DNA of 64,000 nt from Suilimivivens sp964402925 (GCA_964402925.1 CAYOED010000002.1:62001-126000), one strand, 5' to 3'; counted from the first letter of the stretch, positions 42,713 to 52,900 are shown. Notes: generated by a model not told the origin, from the letters alone. Numbers and translations: made by a program.

Positions 42713-43408
42713 TCATATCCCCTTGCCTATCATTTTTTGATATTTTAATTCTGCAATTTCCCAATCCTCAAAGTTATCAATATCCTGAACCTCAAGTTCA
42801 CTTACAACCATTGCTGCCATATGCGGCAAATCGGTGGTCTTGTATTCCATAAAAAGATCTGTCCTGCAAAAATAAAATTGCCCGCAGTCATGGTAATATG
42901 GCTCCAAATCCTGAGAACGTGTTTTGGCATGCTCCGGCCATTTCATGTGAAGCTCTCCAGCTTCATTCATCACCATGCACCTTTGGGGCGGAAATGAGAA
43001 CTTCACCACAGGCATTACCGAATCCGCTTTTTCCAGCAATTCCATGGCTGTTTTCAGCTTTTCCGCTGTCACAAACGGAGCCGTAGGATACAAGCAGCAA
43101 AACGTGTCGAACTCCCTACCCTGTGCACGATATGTTTCCAGCACCTCCATAAGCACATCATCGGTAGACGCATAGTCCCCTGCACTTTCGCTGCTGCGCA
43201 TAAACGGCACCTGTGCGCCTGCCTCCCTTGCGATCCTGGAAATCTCAATATCATCCGTAGACACCATGACCTCGTCAAATAATCCCGACTGCAGTGCTGC
43301 TTCAATCGAATAGGTTATAATTGGTTTCCCACAGAATTCTTTGATATTCTTATGGGGAATCCGCTTGCTTCCGCCTCTGGCAGTAATAATCGCAATTGAT
43401 GAACCCAT
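42713..43408 (-). CDS. pseF: Pseudaminic acid cytidylyltransferase-like
   Basis: A 231-residue CMP-nonulosonate synthetase that activates the sugar with CTP. The nucleotide-binding N-terminus reads IAIITARGGSKRIPHKNIKEF. The substrate region includes MVSTDDIEISRIAREAGA and CCLYPTAPFVTAEKL, and the metal-binding Asp lies in the C-terminal VQDIDNFEDWEIAELKY. ATG 43408 has AAGGGA 9 bases upstream and matches the family start; the frame to 43432 is longer without support. It is followed immediately by pseI and provides the donor for the GT52-like transferase upstream. Confidence 0.92.
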   Translation of the reverse strand: MGSSIAIITARGGSKRIPHKNIKEFCGKPIITYSIEAALQSGLFDEVMVSTDDIEISRIAREAGAQVPFMRSSESAGDYASTDDVLMEVLETYRAQGREFDTFCCLYPTAPFVTAEKLKTAMELLEKADSVMPVVKFSFPPQRCMVMNEAGELHMKWPEHAKTRSQDLEPYYHDCGQFYFCRTDLFMEYKTTDLPHMAAMVVSELEVQDIDNFEDWEIAELKYQKMIGKGI

Positions 43409-43451
43409 ACTTATCTGTCCCTTTCTTCTCACTGATTACAGTTAAAACTCG

Positions 43452-44522
43452 CTATTCAAGATGCTCATTCTGGCAGTGCAGCTCCCTTGCCTCATAACGG
43501 TCCATATAGTCCTCTCCCAAAAAAACTACTTCATTCGCAAAATGAATTCCATCCGGCACAGTCATAATCGACACAACCTTGTCCACTGTAAGACCCGGAA
43601 TAAAATTCATGACTTCCATCGGAAACTTTCCCGCAAGAACAATATATTCCGGAAACAGCTTTTCATAATCAAGCAGATCACGGGGATGAGGTTTTAAAAT
43701 CACCTGTGCCCCCTGTCCCTGTTCTTCAATCACATCCCGAAATATCCGCTCTCTAATCTCCAAAGAGCATAACGGCTCCGTGAGGATTAGAACCTTATGC
43801 TCATGGTTTTTACCGGTAGCAAACTTTTCCTTTAGTTCTTCTATATTTTTTAAGAAAATGGCTAAGATTTCATCTTTATCCTGTGTGCTTAAGTGCTCCA
43901 CCAGCATCTCCCGCTTAAGTTCCACATACTTCTTGCAGGGATAAGGACAAACAGAAATATCATTGACCTCCATATCAATACAGTATTTTCCATAACCGTT
44001 CTGGATAAAAATCAAATTCAATGAAGATAAAAAGGCTTTCAGCTTGAAATGTCCTTTGTTGTCATATCTTGCCGTGTCATAATAGCGGATACAGTCAAGT
44101 CCGTCCTCCAATGCATGATAGGGAATCCTCTTATAACTCAAGTAATACCCTATTGGATCGGAATCGCAAAATACATAAACTTCCTGATATTTCTTAAAAT
44201 CTACCGGCACATAAGGCTCCTGTTTTTTTCCAAGAAGCTTCGTGTAGCGGATACGCGCCAGCAGATTAATCAGCAGATTCCCTCTGTCCACATGATACCT
44301 GGCAAGTTCCGGAAAAGTCACATCCTCTTTTTCATCAAACCAAAACACCTCATCAAAAAGAGCAGAGGCCTCTGCTCTCTCCTTCATATCCCCGAAGTCA
44401 TTGGACATTGTGCTCAGCACCAGATCAGCATTCCCACGCTCCGAAAGCGGGAGATAGCATTCCTTCAGGCAGGACACATATACATGATAAAAAGTGTGAC
44501 ACACGTAAATTCTCTTTTTCAA
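43452..44522 (-). CDS. GT52/polysialyltransferase-like glycosyltransferase
   Basis: A 356-residue GT-B-like protein, probably the transferase that uses the CMP-nonulosonate made by pseF. The N-terminus (RIYVCHTFYHVYVSCLK) matches the pattern of family 52 and polysialyltransferase enzymes. Near the C-terminus it has VILKPHPRDLLDYEKLFPE with the HP motif, and VVSIMTVPDGIHFANEVVF. The start appears to be TTG 44522, with GAGGGAG 7 bases upstream, overlapping the stop of the GT2 gene. The ATG at 44561 would require a 43-base overlap. Specificity is inferred from the neighbouring pse genes. Confidence 0.8.
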   Translation of the reverse strand: MKKRIYVCHTFYHVYVSCLKECYLPLSERGNADLVLSTMSNDFGDMKERAEASALFDEVFWFDEKEDVTFPELARYHVDRGNLLINLLARIRYTKLLGKKQEPYVPVDFKKYQEVYVFCDSDPIGYYLSYKRIPYHALEDGLDCIRYYDTARYDNKGHFKLKAFLSSLNLIFIQNGYGKYCIDMEVNDISVCPYPCKKYVELKREMLVEHLSTQDKDEILAIFLKNIEELKEKFATGKNHEHKVLILTEPLCSLEIRERIFRDVIEEQGQGAQVILKPHPRDLLDYEKLFPEYIVLAGKFPMEVMNFIPGLTVDKVVSIMTVPDGIHFANEVVFLGEDYMDRYEARELHCQNEHLE

Positions 44523-45550
44523 GATTTTCTCCCTCTTTTGCGCAGATTCCGATAGCCCCACAGTACCTTATAGTACAGCATAAAATACAAAGTCGATTTC
44601 ATATGCATACCAATCAGCTTTCGCTCTTCGTCATGAACCCGTTGCCGATAATATGGATTCTCCATAAAATCCGGAAACGTTTCTTTCATTTCTTTTCCCA
44701 AAGCCTTCACGAAGCTGTACTTCTTTTTCTTTACACCCGCCATATAGGAAAACAGAGTATTCACATAAAACAAAGTGGTAAAACTGCTTTCAATTTCGGG
44801 ATAATACTCATCAAGATAGCCAAACTGCTCCGCCTCCCTGACCATGACTCTGGCTGCCTCCATGCGGTCCTCACAGCGCTTTTTGGTAATGGTGTGAACG
44901 GTGGAAGTATCATGCTGATAATAATAGTAAAGCGGCTCCTCCAGATACTCGAAGCGCCTTGCCCGCAGCATCCAGGAATTGCTGATTGCATTATCCTCAT
45001 AAAAAATCTGTTCAGGGAAACGATTTGGAAAGTCAAAAATGATATGACGCTTATAGATCTTTACCACCAGGCTTCCACTATCCAGAATCAGTGACCTGTA
45101 TTTTTCTTTTGTGAGAGGACCTGCCTGGGACTGCGTATTATTGTGTACTACCTGCCCAATCTTCATGCTATGTTCATGAGTCAGATGATAGTCGCACCCC
45201 ACGATATCCGCTCCGGTCTCCTCCCCCCGCGCGAGCAGTTTCTCATAAAAATCAGGGGTCACCCAGTCGTCGCTGTCGATGAACCCAATCCAGTCGCCCT
45301 TAGCCTCTTCCAGTCCCAGATTCTTGGCACCGCCCTGTTTTTTATTGACAGGCGAGGCAATCACACGGACTTTATCCGGATATTTCTGTTCATAGCTTCG
45401 CAATATTTCCAGTGAATCATCTGTTGAACAATCATCCACCGCAATAATCTCATAATTTGATATCGTCTGATTTACCAGCGAATCAAGGCACCAGGCAAGC
45501 TTGTCCTGCGCCGCCATATTATAAACAGGTACAATCACACTCAGCTTCAT
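44519..45550 (-). CDS. GT2-family glycosyltransferase
   Basis: A 343-residue GT-A enzyme. The N-terminal nucleotide-binding strand SVIVPVYNMA, EIIAVDDCSTDDS and the DxD block GFIDSDDWVTPDFYEKL are typical of inverting family 2 transferases. No membrane helices are present, so it acts at the cytoplasmic face on lipid-linked intermediates. The C-terminal 200 residues are less conserved and presumably bind the acceptor. It sits between pseC and the GT52-like gene, whose TTG start overlaps its stop. Donor sugar unknown. Confidence 0.92.
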   Translation of the reverse strand: MKLSVIVPVYNMAAQDKLAWCLDSLVNQTISNYEIIAVDDCSTDDSLEILRSYEQKYPDKVRVIASPVNKKQGGAKNLGLEEAKGDWIGFIDSDDWVTPDFYEKLLARGEETGADIVGCDYHLTHEHSMKIGQVVHNNTQSQAGPLTKEKYRSLILDSGSLVVKIYKRHIIFDFPNRFPEQIFYEDNAISNSWMLRARRFEYLEEPLYYYYQHDTSTVHTITKKRCEDRMEAARVMVREAEQFGYLDEYYPEIESSFTTLFYVNTLFSYMAGVKKKKYSFVKALGKEMKETFPDFMENPYYRQRVHDEERKLIGMHMKSTLYFMLYYKVLWGYRNLRKRGRKS

Positions 45551-45603
45551 CTAATGTTCTCCATTTCATAGCTGTTATGTATCTTGCTTTTAAAGCTGTC
45601 ATC

Positions 45604-46800
45604 TCAATCTGCCCGATAGTATTCAGCAATTTTCGTCACCGCATCGATCACATCCTGTACATCCTCATCTGTCATGGCATAATATAGCGGAAGACTGATG
45701 ATTTCTTCATACAATTTTTCCGCCTTGGGGCAAATTCCTCTCTTATAGCCCAGCTTTTCGTAGTATGGGAAATAATAGGTAGGAATGTAATGCACATTGC
45801 AACAGATATTTTCTGCATACAGCGCCTCAAAAAATTGCTTTCTGTCTATTTTAAGCTGTGAAAGAGCCAATCTTAAAATATACAAGTGCCTTGTGGTATC
45901 CGACTCCGGTATTTCCTTCTGTACAATGATCTGGGGCAGCTTTGAAAATGCCTCATTATAAGTTTTTACAATTTCTTTCCGCCTCTTCGAGAACATCGGC
46001 AGCTTGTCCAGCTGGCTGATTACCAGTGCCGCCTGCATATCCGTCATCCGGTAATTCATTCCAAGCGCGGTCTGCTCATAGTACCATGGACCATCCGGCT
46101 CATGCTCCATCTGCCGGGAATCCTTCGTAATTCCGTGGGTACGATATAAAAGTAATTTCTGATAATATTCTTCGCTATTGGTCAGAACCGCACCGCCCTC
46201 ACCGCCGGTCACTGTTTTAACCGGATGAAAGCTTAAAGTCGTCATGTCTGCTATAGATCCATTGTATTTCCCGTTATAGCGTGTCCCAATGACATGGGCG
46301 CCATCCTCTATCAGTACCAGATGATTCTTTCGGCAGTGGGAAAGTAACGCATCAAGTTCCACGGACTGTCCCGTAAAATCCACCGCCACCACAGCCCTCG
46401 TCCGCTCATTCGTCAGTTCCTTCACCTTAATAGGATCAATGTTATAGGTTTCTTCATTGATATCCGCAAACACCGGTCTTGCACCACAGTACAAGGCACA
46501 ATTTGCCGATGCAGCAAAGGTAATCGGCGTAGTAATGACCTCGTCTCCTGCCCCGATTCCGGCTGCCTGACAGGCTATATGCAGCGCAGCAGTACCGTTG
46601 CTGCAGGCAACCGCATATTTCGCTCCGGTTATCTGACAAAGTCTTTTCTCCAGTTCATCAATCTTAGGTCCGCAGGTTAAAAAATCACTTTTCAACACAT
46701 CAACTACAGCCTGTATATCTGCCTCATCAATATATTGGTGACCATAAAATAATTTCGTATCACGAACAGGGGTGCCTCCGCAAATTGCAGGTTTGTCCAT
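45604..46800 (-). CDS. pseC: UDP-4-amino-4,6-dideoxy-N-acetyl-altrosamine transaminase-like
   Basis: A 398-residue PLP aminotransferase of the DegT family. It resembles PseC through the opening YGHQYIDEADIQAVVDVL and LTCGPKIDELEKRL, the segment ACSNGTAALHIACQAAG, and the PLP lysine in LSFHPVKTVTGGEGG. PseC aminates UDP-4-keto-6-deoxy-AltNAc, the second step to pseudaminic acid. The PseB dehydratase/5-epimerase that would supply the substrate was not found in the window. It lies 39 bases after the Spo0A-domain gene, so both may be on one transcript. Confidence 0.9.
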   Translation of the reverse strand: MDKPAICGGTPVRDTKLFYGHQYIDEADIQAVVDVLKSDFLTCGPKIDELEKRLCQITGAKYAVACSNGTAALHIACQAAGIGAGDEVITTPITFAASANCALYCGARPVFADINEETYNIDPIKVKELTNERTRAVVAVDFTGQSVELDALLSHCRKNHLVLIEDGAHVIGTRYNGKYNGSIADMTTLSFHPVKTVTGGEGGAVLTNSEEYYQKLLLYRTHGITKDSRQMEHEPDGPWYYEQTALGMNYRMTDMQAALVISQLDKLPMFSKRRKEIVKTYNEAFSKLPQIIVQKEIPESDTTRHLYILRLALSQLKIDRKQFFEALYAENICCNVHYIPTYYFPYYEKLGYKRGICPKAEKLYEEIISLPLYYAMTDEDVQDVIDAVTKIAEYYRAD

Positions 46801-46839
46801 AAGCTATCCTCTACTTTCCCGAAATCCGGGAAAACTGCT

Positions 46840-47223
46840 TTAATTTCCCCCGCATTCCGTATTAATCTGTATTCTGACCTCATCGGCTATTACTGCTATG
46901 TATTCACTATTGGTCGGTCTGCCCTGTCCGCTTTCGCTGCAGTATCCGAACAGACCTTCAAAAGTTTCCTTGTTTCCTCTTTCCCATGAAATTTCAATGG
47001 CATTGCGAATCGCTCTTTCAACCTTACCGTCAGTAGTATTATACTGCTTTGCTATCTCGGGGTAAAGCAGCTTTGTAACGCTTCCCACTACCTTCATGTC
47101 TTCTTCTGCCATAAGAACAGCCGACCTCACATAGCGATACCCTTTCAGATGTGCCGGAACACCCATATCAAGCATCATATGAGAAACCATTTGTTCTGCT
47201 TTCTTATCTTCGATTCTTTCCAT
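46840..47223 (-). CDS. Orphan Spo0A C-terminal DNA-binding domain protein
   Basis: A 127-residue protein made up almost only of the DNA-binding domain of the sporulation regulator Spo0A. The blocks MGVPAHLKGYRYVRSAVLMA, GSVTKLLYPEIAKQYNTT, KVERAIRNAIEISWERG and RPTNSEYIAVIADEVRI follow the Spo0A order. There is no receiver domain, so activity cannot depend on phosphorylation of this polypeptide. ATG 47223 has GGGAG 8 bases upstream. Being just ahead of pseC, it may regulate the nonulosonate genes or compete at Spo0A boxes. The true spo0A gene must be elsewhere. Confidence 0.88.
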   Translation of the reverse strand: MERIEDKKAEQMVSHMMLDMGVPAHLKGYRYVRSAVLMAEEDMKVVGSVTKLLYPEIAKQYNTTDGKVERAIRNAIEISWERGNKETFEGLFGYCSESGQGRPTNSEYIAVIADEVRIQINTECGGN

Positions 47224-47262
47224 AACAGCCACTCCCACCTCGTATATTTTACTGCTAGCTTA

Positions 47263-47291
47263 AGTATAAATTACAATTATACGTGTGAAAA
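47263..47291 (-). promoter_or_regulatory. Candidate promoter of the Spo0A-domain gene and pse cluster
   Basis: On the minus strand TTTTCA (47286-47291), 17-base spacer, TATACT (47263-47268), about 40 bases before ATG 47223. The -10 is good and the -35 moderate. No other promoter was seen before pseC. Confidence 0.5.
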
Positions 47292-47357
47292 GTTGTAATT
47301 CATCGCGCAATAGCCACCTTCTGCCATAATATTCTATTTTTCTCTATTTTAAACACC

Positions 47358-47891
47358 TTATCTAGCCGGCTTATATTTACCATCATTCACGATGAACCGC
47401 CACAGTATATTCCTGTACTCTTCTGTGGCATAATCAATTCCAACCCTTTTGGCAGTCATGTATTCCGGCCGGCAGCCATCATCCTCCAGCCACAGCCGGT
47501 CCGATGTCACCATATCTTCGCAGTTTAAATCCCTGTCTATCTCCATGGCGCGGGTAAGCTTCCCGGGTCCGTTATATCCTATGACACCGCGTATCAGTAC
47601 TGCCTCCGGATGCCCCTGTCTGCCGCTGACGACGTTGAACAGGCAGTGGATGCCATAGCAGAGATAAACATAGGCAGTTCCGCCCTTCTCGTACAGGACC
47701 TTCGTCCTGTCTGTCTTTCCTTTGCTGGCATGACAGGCGGTGTCTTCTTCTCCGAAATAGCACTCTGTCTCCATGATTCTATACTTAAGGACACCCTGCT
47801 GCGTTTTTCTGCATAAAAGCATACCCAGCAATTCCGGTGCAAGCCGGGTAGCCGGCTGCTCAAGCACATCTCTCTTAAGGCGCTTGGTCAT
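47358..47891 (-). CDS. 3-methyladenine DNA glycosylase (AAG/MPG family)
   Basis: A 177-residue base-excision repair enzyme that removes alkylated purines. It has LAPELLGMLLCR, the catalytic-site block ETECYFGEEDTACHASKGKT with the general-base glutamate and aspartate, and the intercalating-loop region GGTAYVYLCYGIHCLFNVV. GPGKLTRAMEI and KRVGIDYATEEYRN complete the family pattern. It is shorter than the 200-residue mean but complete. Start: ATG with AGGAGG 8 bases upstream. The tiny gene at 47915-48016 lies directly upstream, so they may be co-transcribed. Confidence 0.95.
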   Translation of the reverse strand: MTKRLKRDVLEQPATRLAPELLGMLLCRKTQQGVLKYRIMETECYFGEEDTACHASKGKTDRTKVLYEKGGTAYVYLCYGIHCLFNVVSGRQGHPEAVLIRGVIGYNGPGKLTRAMEIDRDLNCEDMVTSDRLWLEDDGCRPEYMTAKRVGIDYATEEYRNILWRFIVNDGKYKPAR

Positions 47892-47914
47892 TTCAAATTC
47901 CTCCTAAGTCCTGC

Positions 47915-48016
47915 CTAGTTTTCCAGATAATCCAGATAATCCTCCTCGCAGGCAAACAGCATATAGCTTCCGTTTACAAGTCCCATATAACCATTGTTTA
48001 CCACATATCCTTTCAT
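47915..48016 (-). CDS. 33-residue small protein, function unknown
   Basis: A short reading frame from ATG 48016 to TAG 47915. AGGAGG lies 8 bases before the start, an ideal ribosome binding site. The peptide begins MKGYVVNNGYMGLVNGSY and ends LFACEEDYLDYLEN, with two Tyr-Asp/Leu-Asp-Tyr-Leu repeats and one cysteine. It has no membrane segment. Aromatic and acidic residues dominate the tail, as in small adaptor or regulatory proteins. I cannot assign a function. The strong ribosome binding site and clean codon use argue that it is translated. Confidence 0.7.
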   Translation of the reverse strand: MKGYVVNNGYMGLVNGSYMLFACEEDYLDYLEN

Positions 48017-48128
48017 CGTCCTGCCTCCTGTTATTCTGAACAATTTCCTTTGTTATATTTAGAATAACATTATGGCAGTCCAATAAACCGGACTCTCTGT
48101 GTGTATTTTATATTGTTTATATTATATT

Positions 48129-49904
48129 TTACGGCAAAGCGTAATATTCACGCAGCTGTTTTACTTTCTCCATAAATACCGTGTTGTCTTTGCTGGATAA
48201 GTTGATCTGATATTCGTGGGTATCAAAATTTTCTTCATTTAGCTGAAGAAGGCAGAGCGCTATGTTGGAGCAATGATCCGACACCCTTTCATAATTCGTT
48301 GTGATATCCGAAAGGACGAATCCCATCTCAATCGTACATTTCCCTTTGCGCAGACGCTTAATATGGCGTTTCTTGATTTCGGCATTCAGATAATCAATCA
48401 CTTCCTCTAAAGGCTCCACCACACGTGCCAAACTTAAGTCTTCTTTCTGGAACACAGTTATGGATGTGTTGACGATTTCTTTAATGGCATCTGTAAAAAT
48501 CGCCAGTTCCTCCTCCGCTTTCTTTGAAAAGGACAATTCCTTTTCATACATTTCCTTTGCAGATTCCATGATATTGATTGCATGATCTGAAATTCTCTCA
48601 AAATCACCGATACAATGAAGCAGTATGGACAATTCCTGGCTGTCCTTTGCCGTAAGATGTTTACTGCTTAATTTGACCAGATAAGATCCCAGTTCATCTT
48701 CATAATAATCCACCAGTTCCTCAAGGTCGATCACCTTTTCGGATGCCTTTTTATCGAACTTGTCCATCAGACGGATTGCCATGAACAATGCATCCTTCGC
48801 ATAATTTGCCATATCAACTGCCGCATTTTTACACTGCTCAAGCGCAACTCTGGGCGTGTCCAGGAATCTGGGATCCAGAATCTGGATTTCCCTCTTCGCC
48901 TCCTCCAGAAGCTGGGTCTCCTCAGCGCTTTCAGGAATTGTCAGATATGCCAGCCGCTCCAGCACCCACGTAAACGGATACATGACAATGACTGAAACCA
49001 CATTAAATGCTGTATGTATCACAGCAACTCCAAGCGCACTTGCCGGTTTGTTCAAAAATGCAAAATGAATCACCGCATCTAATGCATAAAAAACTGCCAT
49101 AAAGGCAACTGCTTTTATAATTTTGTAATAAAGACCGATCAATGCCGCCCTCTTTGCCTGCTTTCCCGCACCTGCGCTGGAAAGCATTGCAGCTATACAG
49201 TCTCCTATATTCTGTCCCATAATAATAGGAATCGCTGTTGAGTAACTGACTGCACCGGAAACACACAGTGCCTGTAAGATACCGATGGATGCAGACGAAG
49301 ACTGAATCACAGCCGTAAGCACAAGACCAATCAACATACCAAGCACCGGGTTAGAGAACATAAGAAGCATATGGGTAAATTCGGCATTTTCAGCCAGCGG
49401 CTTTACCGCGTTCGACATAGTATCCATTCCGATCATAAGCACTCCAAATCCAATCAGAATGGTAGCGGCAGCTTTATGCCTCTCTTTTTTGCCCATGCTC
49501 AGCATGATTACGCCTATCATTGCCAGAATCGGGGAAAAGGAAGATGGTTTCAGAAATTGGAGGAAAACACTTGATCCCCCCTCTACTCCTGTCAGACTGA
49601 GCAGCCATGCTGTCACTGTAGTACCCACATTTGCTCCCAGAATAACACCTACCGCCTGTGAAAGCTTCATGATACCTGAATTGACAAAACCTACCACCAT
49701 AACAGTCGTTGCCGAGGAAGACTGGATGACCGCCGTTACGCCGGCTCCCAAAAGAATCGCCATCATCTTATTGGATGTAAGCTTTTCCAGAATAATTTCC
49801 AGCTTTCCGCCAGATGCCTTTTTAAGGCCTTCTCCCAGAACCTTCATACCATACAGAAACAAAGCTAGTCCGCCAATCATCGTCAGTATACTAAAAATAT
49901 CCAT
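48129..49904 (-). CDS. Na/Pi cotransporter family protein with PhoU-like domain
   Basis: A 591-residue NptA/YjbB-type transporter. The membrane part holds the two inverted family repeats, each with a QSSSA motif (AVIQSSSATTVMVVGF and AVIQSSSASIGILQAL), and GANVGTTVTAWLLSL. After about residue 340 a cytoplasmic PhoU-like helical region follows (for example LHCIGDFERISDHAINIME and ITTNYERVSDHCSNIAL). It would move phosphate with sodium across the membrane, in either direction according to family members. Start: ATG with GGAGGG upstream. It appears to be a single gene between mfd and the small genes. Confidence 0.93.
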   Translation of the reverse strand: MDIFSILTMIGGLALFLYGMKVLGEGLKKASGGKLEIILEKLTSNKMMAILLGAGVTAVIQSSSATTVMVVGFVNSGIMKLSQAVGVILGANVGTTVTAWLLSLTGVEGGSSVFLQFLKPSSFSPILAMIGVIMLSMGKKERHKAAATILIGFGVLMIGMDTMSNAVKPLAENAEFTHMLLMFSNPVLGMLIGLVLTAVIQSSSASIGILQALCVSGAVSYSTAIPIIMGQNIGDCIAAMLSSAGAGKQAKRAALIGLYYKIIKAVAFMAVFYALDAVIHFAFLNKPASALGVAVIHTAFNVVSVIVMYPFTWVLERLAYLTIPESAEETQLLEEAKREIQILDPRFLDTPRVALEQCKNAAVDMANYAKDALFMAIRLMDKFDKKASEKVIDLEELVDYYEDELGSYLVKLSSKHLTAKDSQELSILLHCIGDFERISDHAINIMESAKEMYEKELSFSKKAEEELAIFTDAIKEIVNTSITVFQKEDLSLARVVEPLEEVIDYLNAEIKKRHIKRLRKGKCTIEMGFVLSDITTNYERVSDHCSNIALCLLQLNEENFDTHEYQINLSSKDNTVFMEKVKQLREYYALP

Positions 49905-49985
49905 ATCCTATCCCTCCGGATGTCCGTAAAAAAGCTGCTACGTTTTTTATTTTACACTATTTCATCCTTTTTGAATATAGGCATT

Positions 49986-52900
49986 TTAACAAAGTGCCTC
50001 CATGTCCCTCAAAAGATTTTCCGTCAACTCTAATAGAATCTGCGCATCTTTCTCCACCATGCCGCATTTTTTATATCGAAGCAGGAAGCTTGCCATCTTA
50101 TAGTTAAAGGACAGCTTCTCATGCTTTTCAAGGAATTGCGGGATTCTTTCTGCATATATCTTTGCATCCTCTTTCAAAGTAAACTGAATTTCCCCGTTTT
50201 TCCCTTTTATATCAGTGATATAAAGTTTATGCGCATTGACACGTATCATGGATATGCGGAACAGATTCTCCACCGCAACGGGCGTCTCTCCAAAGCGGTC
50301 CAGAAGCTCTTCCTTCATATCATCGCACTCTGACTGGCTCTCGATTCCGGCAATCCGCTTGTAAATATCCAGCTTCTGAATTTCGTTCACGATATAGGCA
50401 GACGGTATGAATGCATCCACATCCAAATCCACAGAAGTGTTGAAATCCTCCGCCGTACTAATTCCCTTCAGATTTTTTACCGCCTCATTTAACATCTTGC
50501 AGTACAGGTCATATCCCACCGCCTGCATATGTCCGTGCTGCTTCGCTCCCAGTAGATTTCCGGCACCGCGGATTTCCAGGTCACGCATGGCAATCTTAAA
50601 CCCGCTCCCCAAATCGGTAAACTCCTTGATGGCAGCAAGTCTCTTTTCCGCCACTTCCTTCAACATTTTATCCCGTTTATACATAAGGAAGGCATAGGCC
50701 GTCCGATTGCTCCGCCCCACTCTTCCCCGAAGCTGATACAACTGGGAAAGCCCCATATTATCGGAATCATGGATGATCATGGTATTTACATTGGAAATAT
50801 CGAGTCCGGTTTCAATAATTGTTGTGGACACCAGCACATCGATTTCTCCGTTAATGAATTCGTACATAATGCGCTCCAATTCACGCTCCTGCATCTGTCC
50901 GTGGGCAAATGCAACGACCGCCTCCGGCACCAGGCTCTGAATTATGGCTGCCACATCTGCAATGTTGTTCACTCTGTTGTAAACGTAGTACACCTGACCA
51001 TTTCTGGACAGTTCGCGCACAATCGCTTCCCGGACCATCTCTTCATTGTACTCCAGCACATAGGTCTGGATTGGCATTCTGTCACCAGGCGCTTCCTCCA
51101 GCACGCTCATGTCACGGATTCCCACCAGACTCATATGAAGCGTCCTCGGGATCGGCGTCGCCGTCAATGTCAGCACATCTATGTTTTCCTTCATCTTTTT
51201 GATCTTCTCTTTATGGGAAACACCAAAGCGCTGTTCCTCATCAATGATCAAAAGGCCCAGATCCTTATAAACCACATCCGAAGATAAGACCCTGTGAGTG
51301 CCGATTACGATATCCACAAGTCCCTTTTTCAGATCCTCCACCGTCTTTTTCTGTTCCGCATTCGTCCTGAATCTGGACAACATATCTACACGCACCGGGA
51401 AGTCTTTCATTCTCTGGACAAAGGTACTATAGTGCTGCTGCGCCAGAATCGTTGTAGGCACCAGATAAACCACCTGTTTTCCTTCCTGAACCGCTTTAAA
51501 TGCGGCACGGATGGCAATTTCCGTCTTGCCGTAGCCCACATCCCCACAGATCAGGCGGTCCATGATCTTACTGCTCTCCATATCTTTCTTTGTTGCCAAA
51601 ATAGCAGCAATCTGATCTTCCGTCTCCTCGAAGGGAAACATCTCCTCAAATTCCTTCTGCCAGACGGTATCTTTCCCATATTGAAAGCCGTTTTTCTGCT
51701 GGCGCGCTGCATACAACTCCACCAGATCTTTTGCTACCTCTCCAGCAGCTTCCTTCGCCTTACTCTTTGTGCGGATCCACTCCTGGGTTCCAAGCTTATT
51801 CAGTTTGGGACGTTTGGCATCCGCCGATGCGTACTTCTGTATCACATCCAGCCCCGTTGCCAGCACATACAAATTGCCGCCGTCCCGATACTCAATCTTG
51901 ATATAGTCCTTTACGACTTTTTCAACTTCTACCTTCTCAATACCTTTATAAATTCCAAGCCCATGATTCTCGTGAACCACATAATCTCCCACTTTCAGCT
52001 CATTAAAGTCATTGATCTTGCGCCCTTCATAGGTTTTCTTCTTTTTCTTCTTCTTTTTATCGGCACCGAAGATATCACTTTCAGAGATAATCACAAATTT
52101 AAGCAGCGGATATTCAAATCCCTTCATTACCCTGCCATAAAATGTCATAATCTCCCCAGCCTGCACTTCCCGATCCGGATCCTCCGTGTAAAAAGCAGTC
52201 AGCCCTTCATCCCGCAGATCCTGCGCAAGCCTTGCCGCCCGGGTTCTGGAACCGGACAGAAGCAGCATCCTATATCCGTTCTTTTTATAACGCTTTAAGT
52301 CCTGCACCAATGCTTCAAAACTATTGTTATAGGAAGAAATACTCTTAACGGATATATCCGCCTTTCTCTCTACTTTAAACAGCGTATTTTTCAACTCCAG
52401 TGACGCCAATGTCACAATTCTTCCCTGCTGCATCTTCGCCGCAGTTTCTTCCGCCGAATACAAAAGCTTCATCTGCCCCGGAAGGATATATCCCTTTTCC
52501 ACACGGTGCATCATACTTTCCCTGAATTCCAGTTCCACTGCGTCTGCATGCTCCTTGACTCTGGCGGGTTCATCCACGAAAACGCAGGCAGTGCTTTTAT
52601 CGAACAGTTCCAGAAAAGAAACGGTATCATCATAAAAATAATGAACATAAGAATCCAGATTGACCAGATTCTGAAATTCATAGACCTGTTCTTTCAGCTC
52701 TCTGATCTGGGTCTCAACCCTATGTGCCTCTTCCGTACGAAATTCCTTCCGCAGCTTTTCACTGAAAGCTTTTCCTTCCTTCTCAATCTTATCCATTCCC
52801 TTCTTTAAACGTTCCGGGGAAAGCAACATTTCGCCTGCAGGATAAATCGTAATGCAGGAAAGCTTTTCTATAGAGCGCTGGCTCAGTACGTCAAAACTGC

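Noticed and set aside
51294..52298. 334-codon open frame on the plus strand
   Set aside because: Antisense to mfd, rich in Phe, His and Leu as expected from the complementary frame; no family features.
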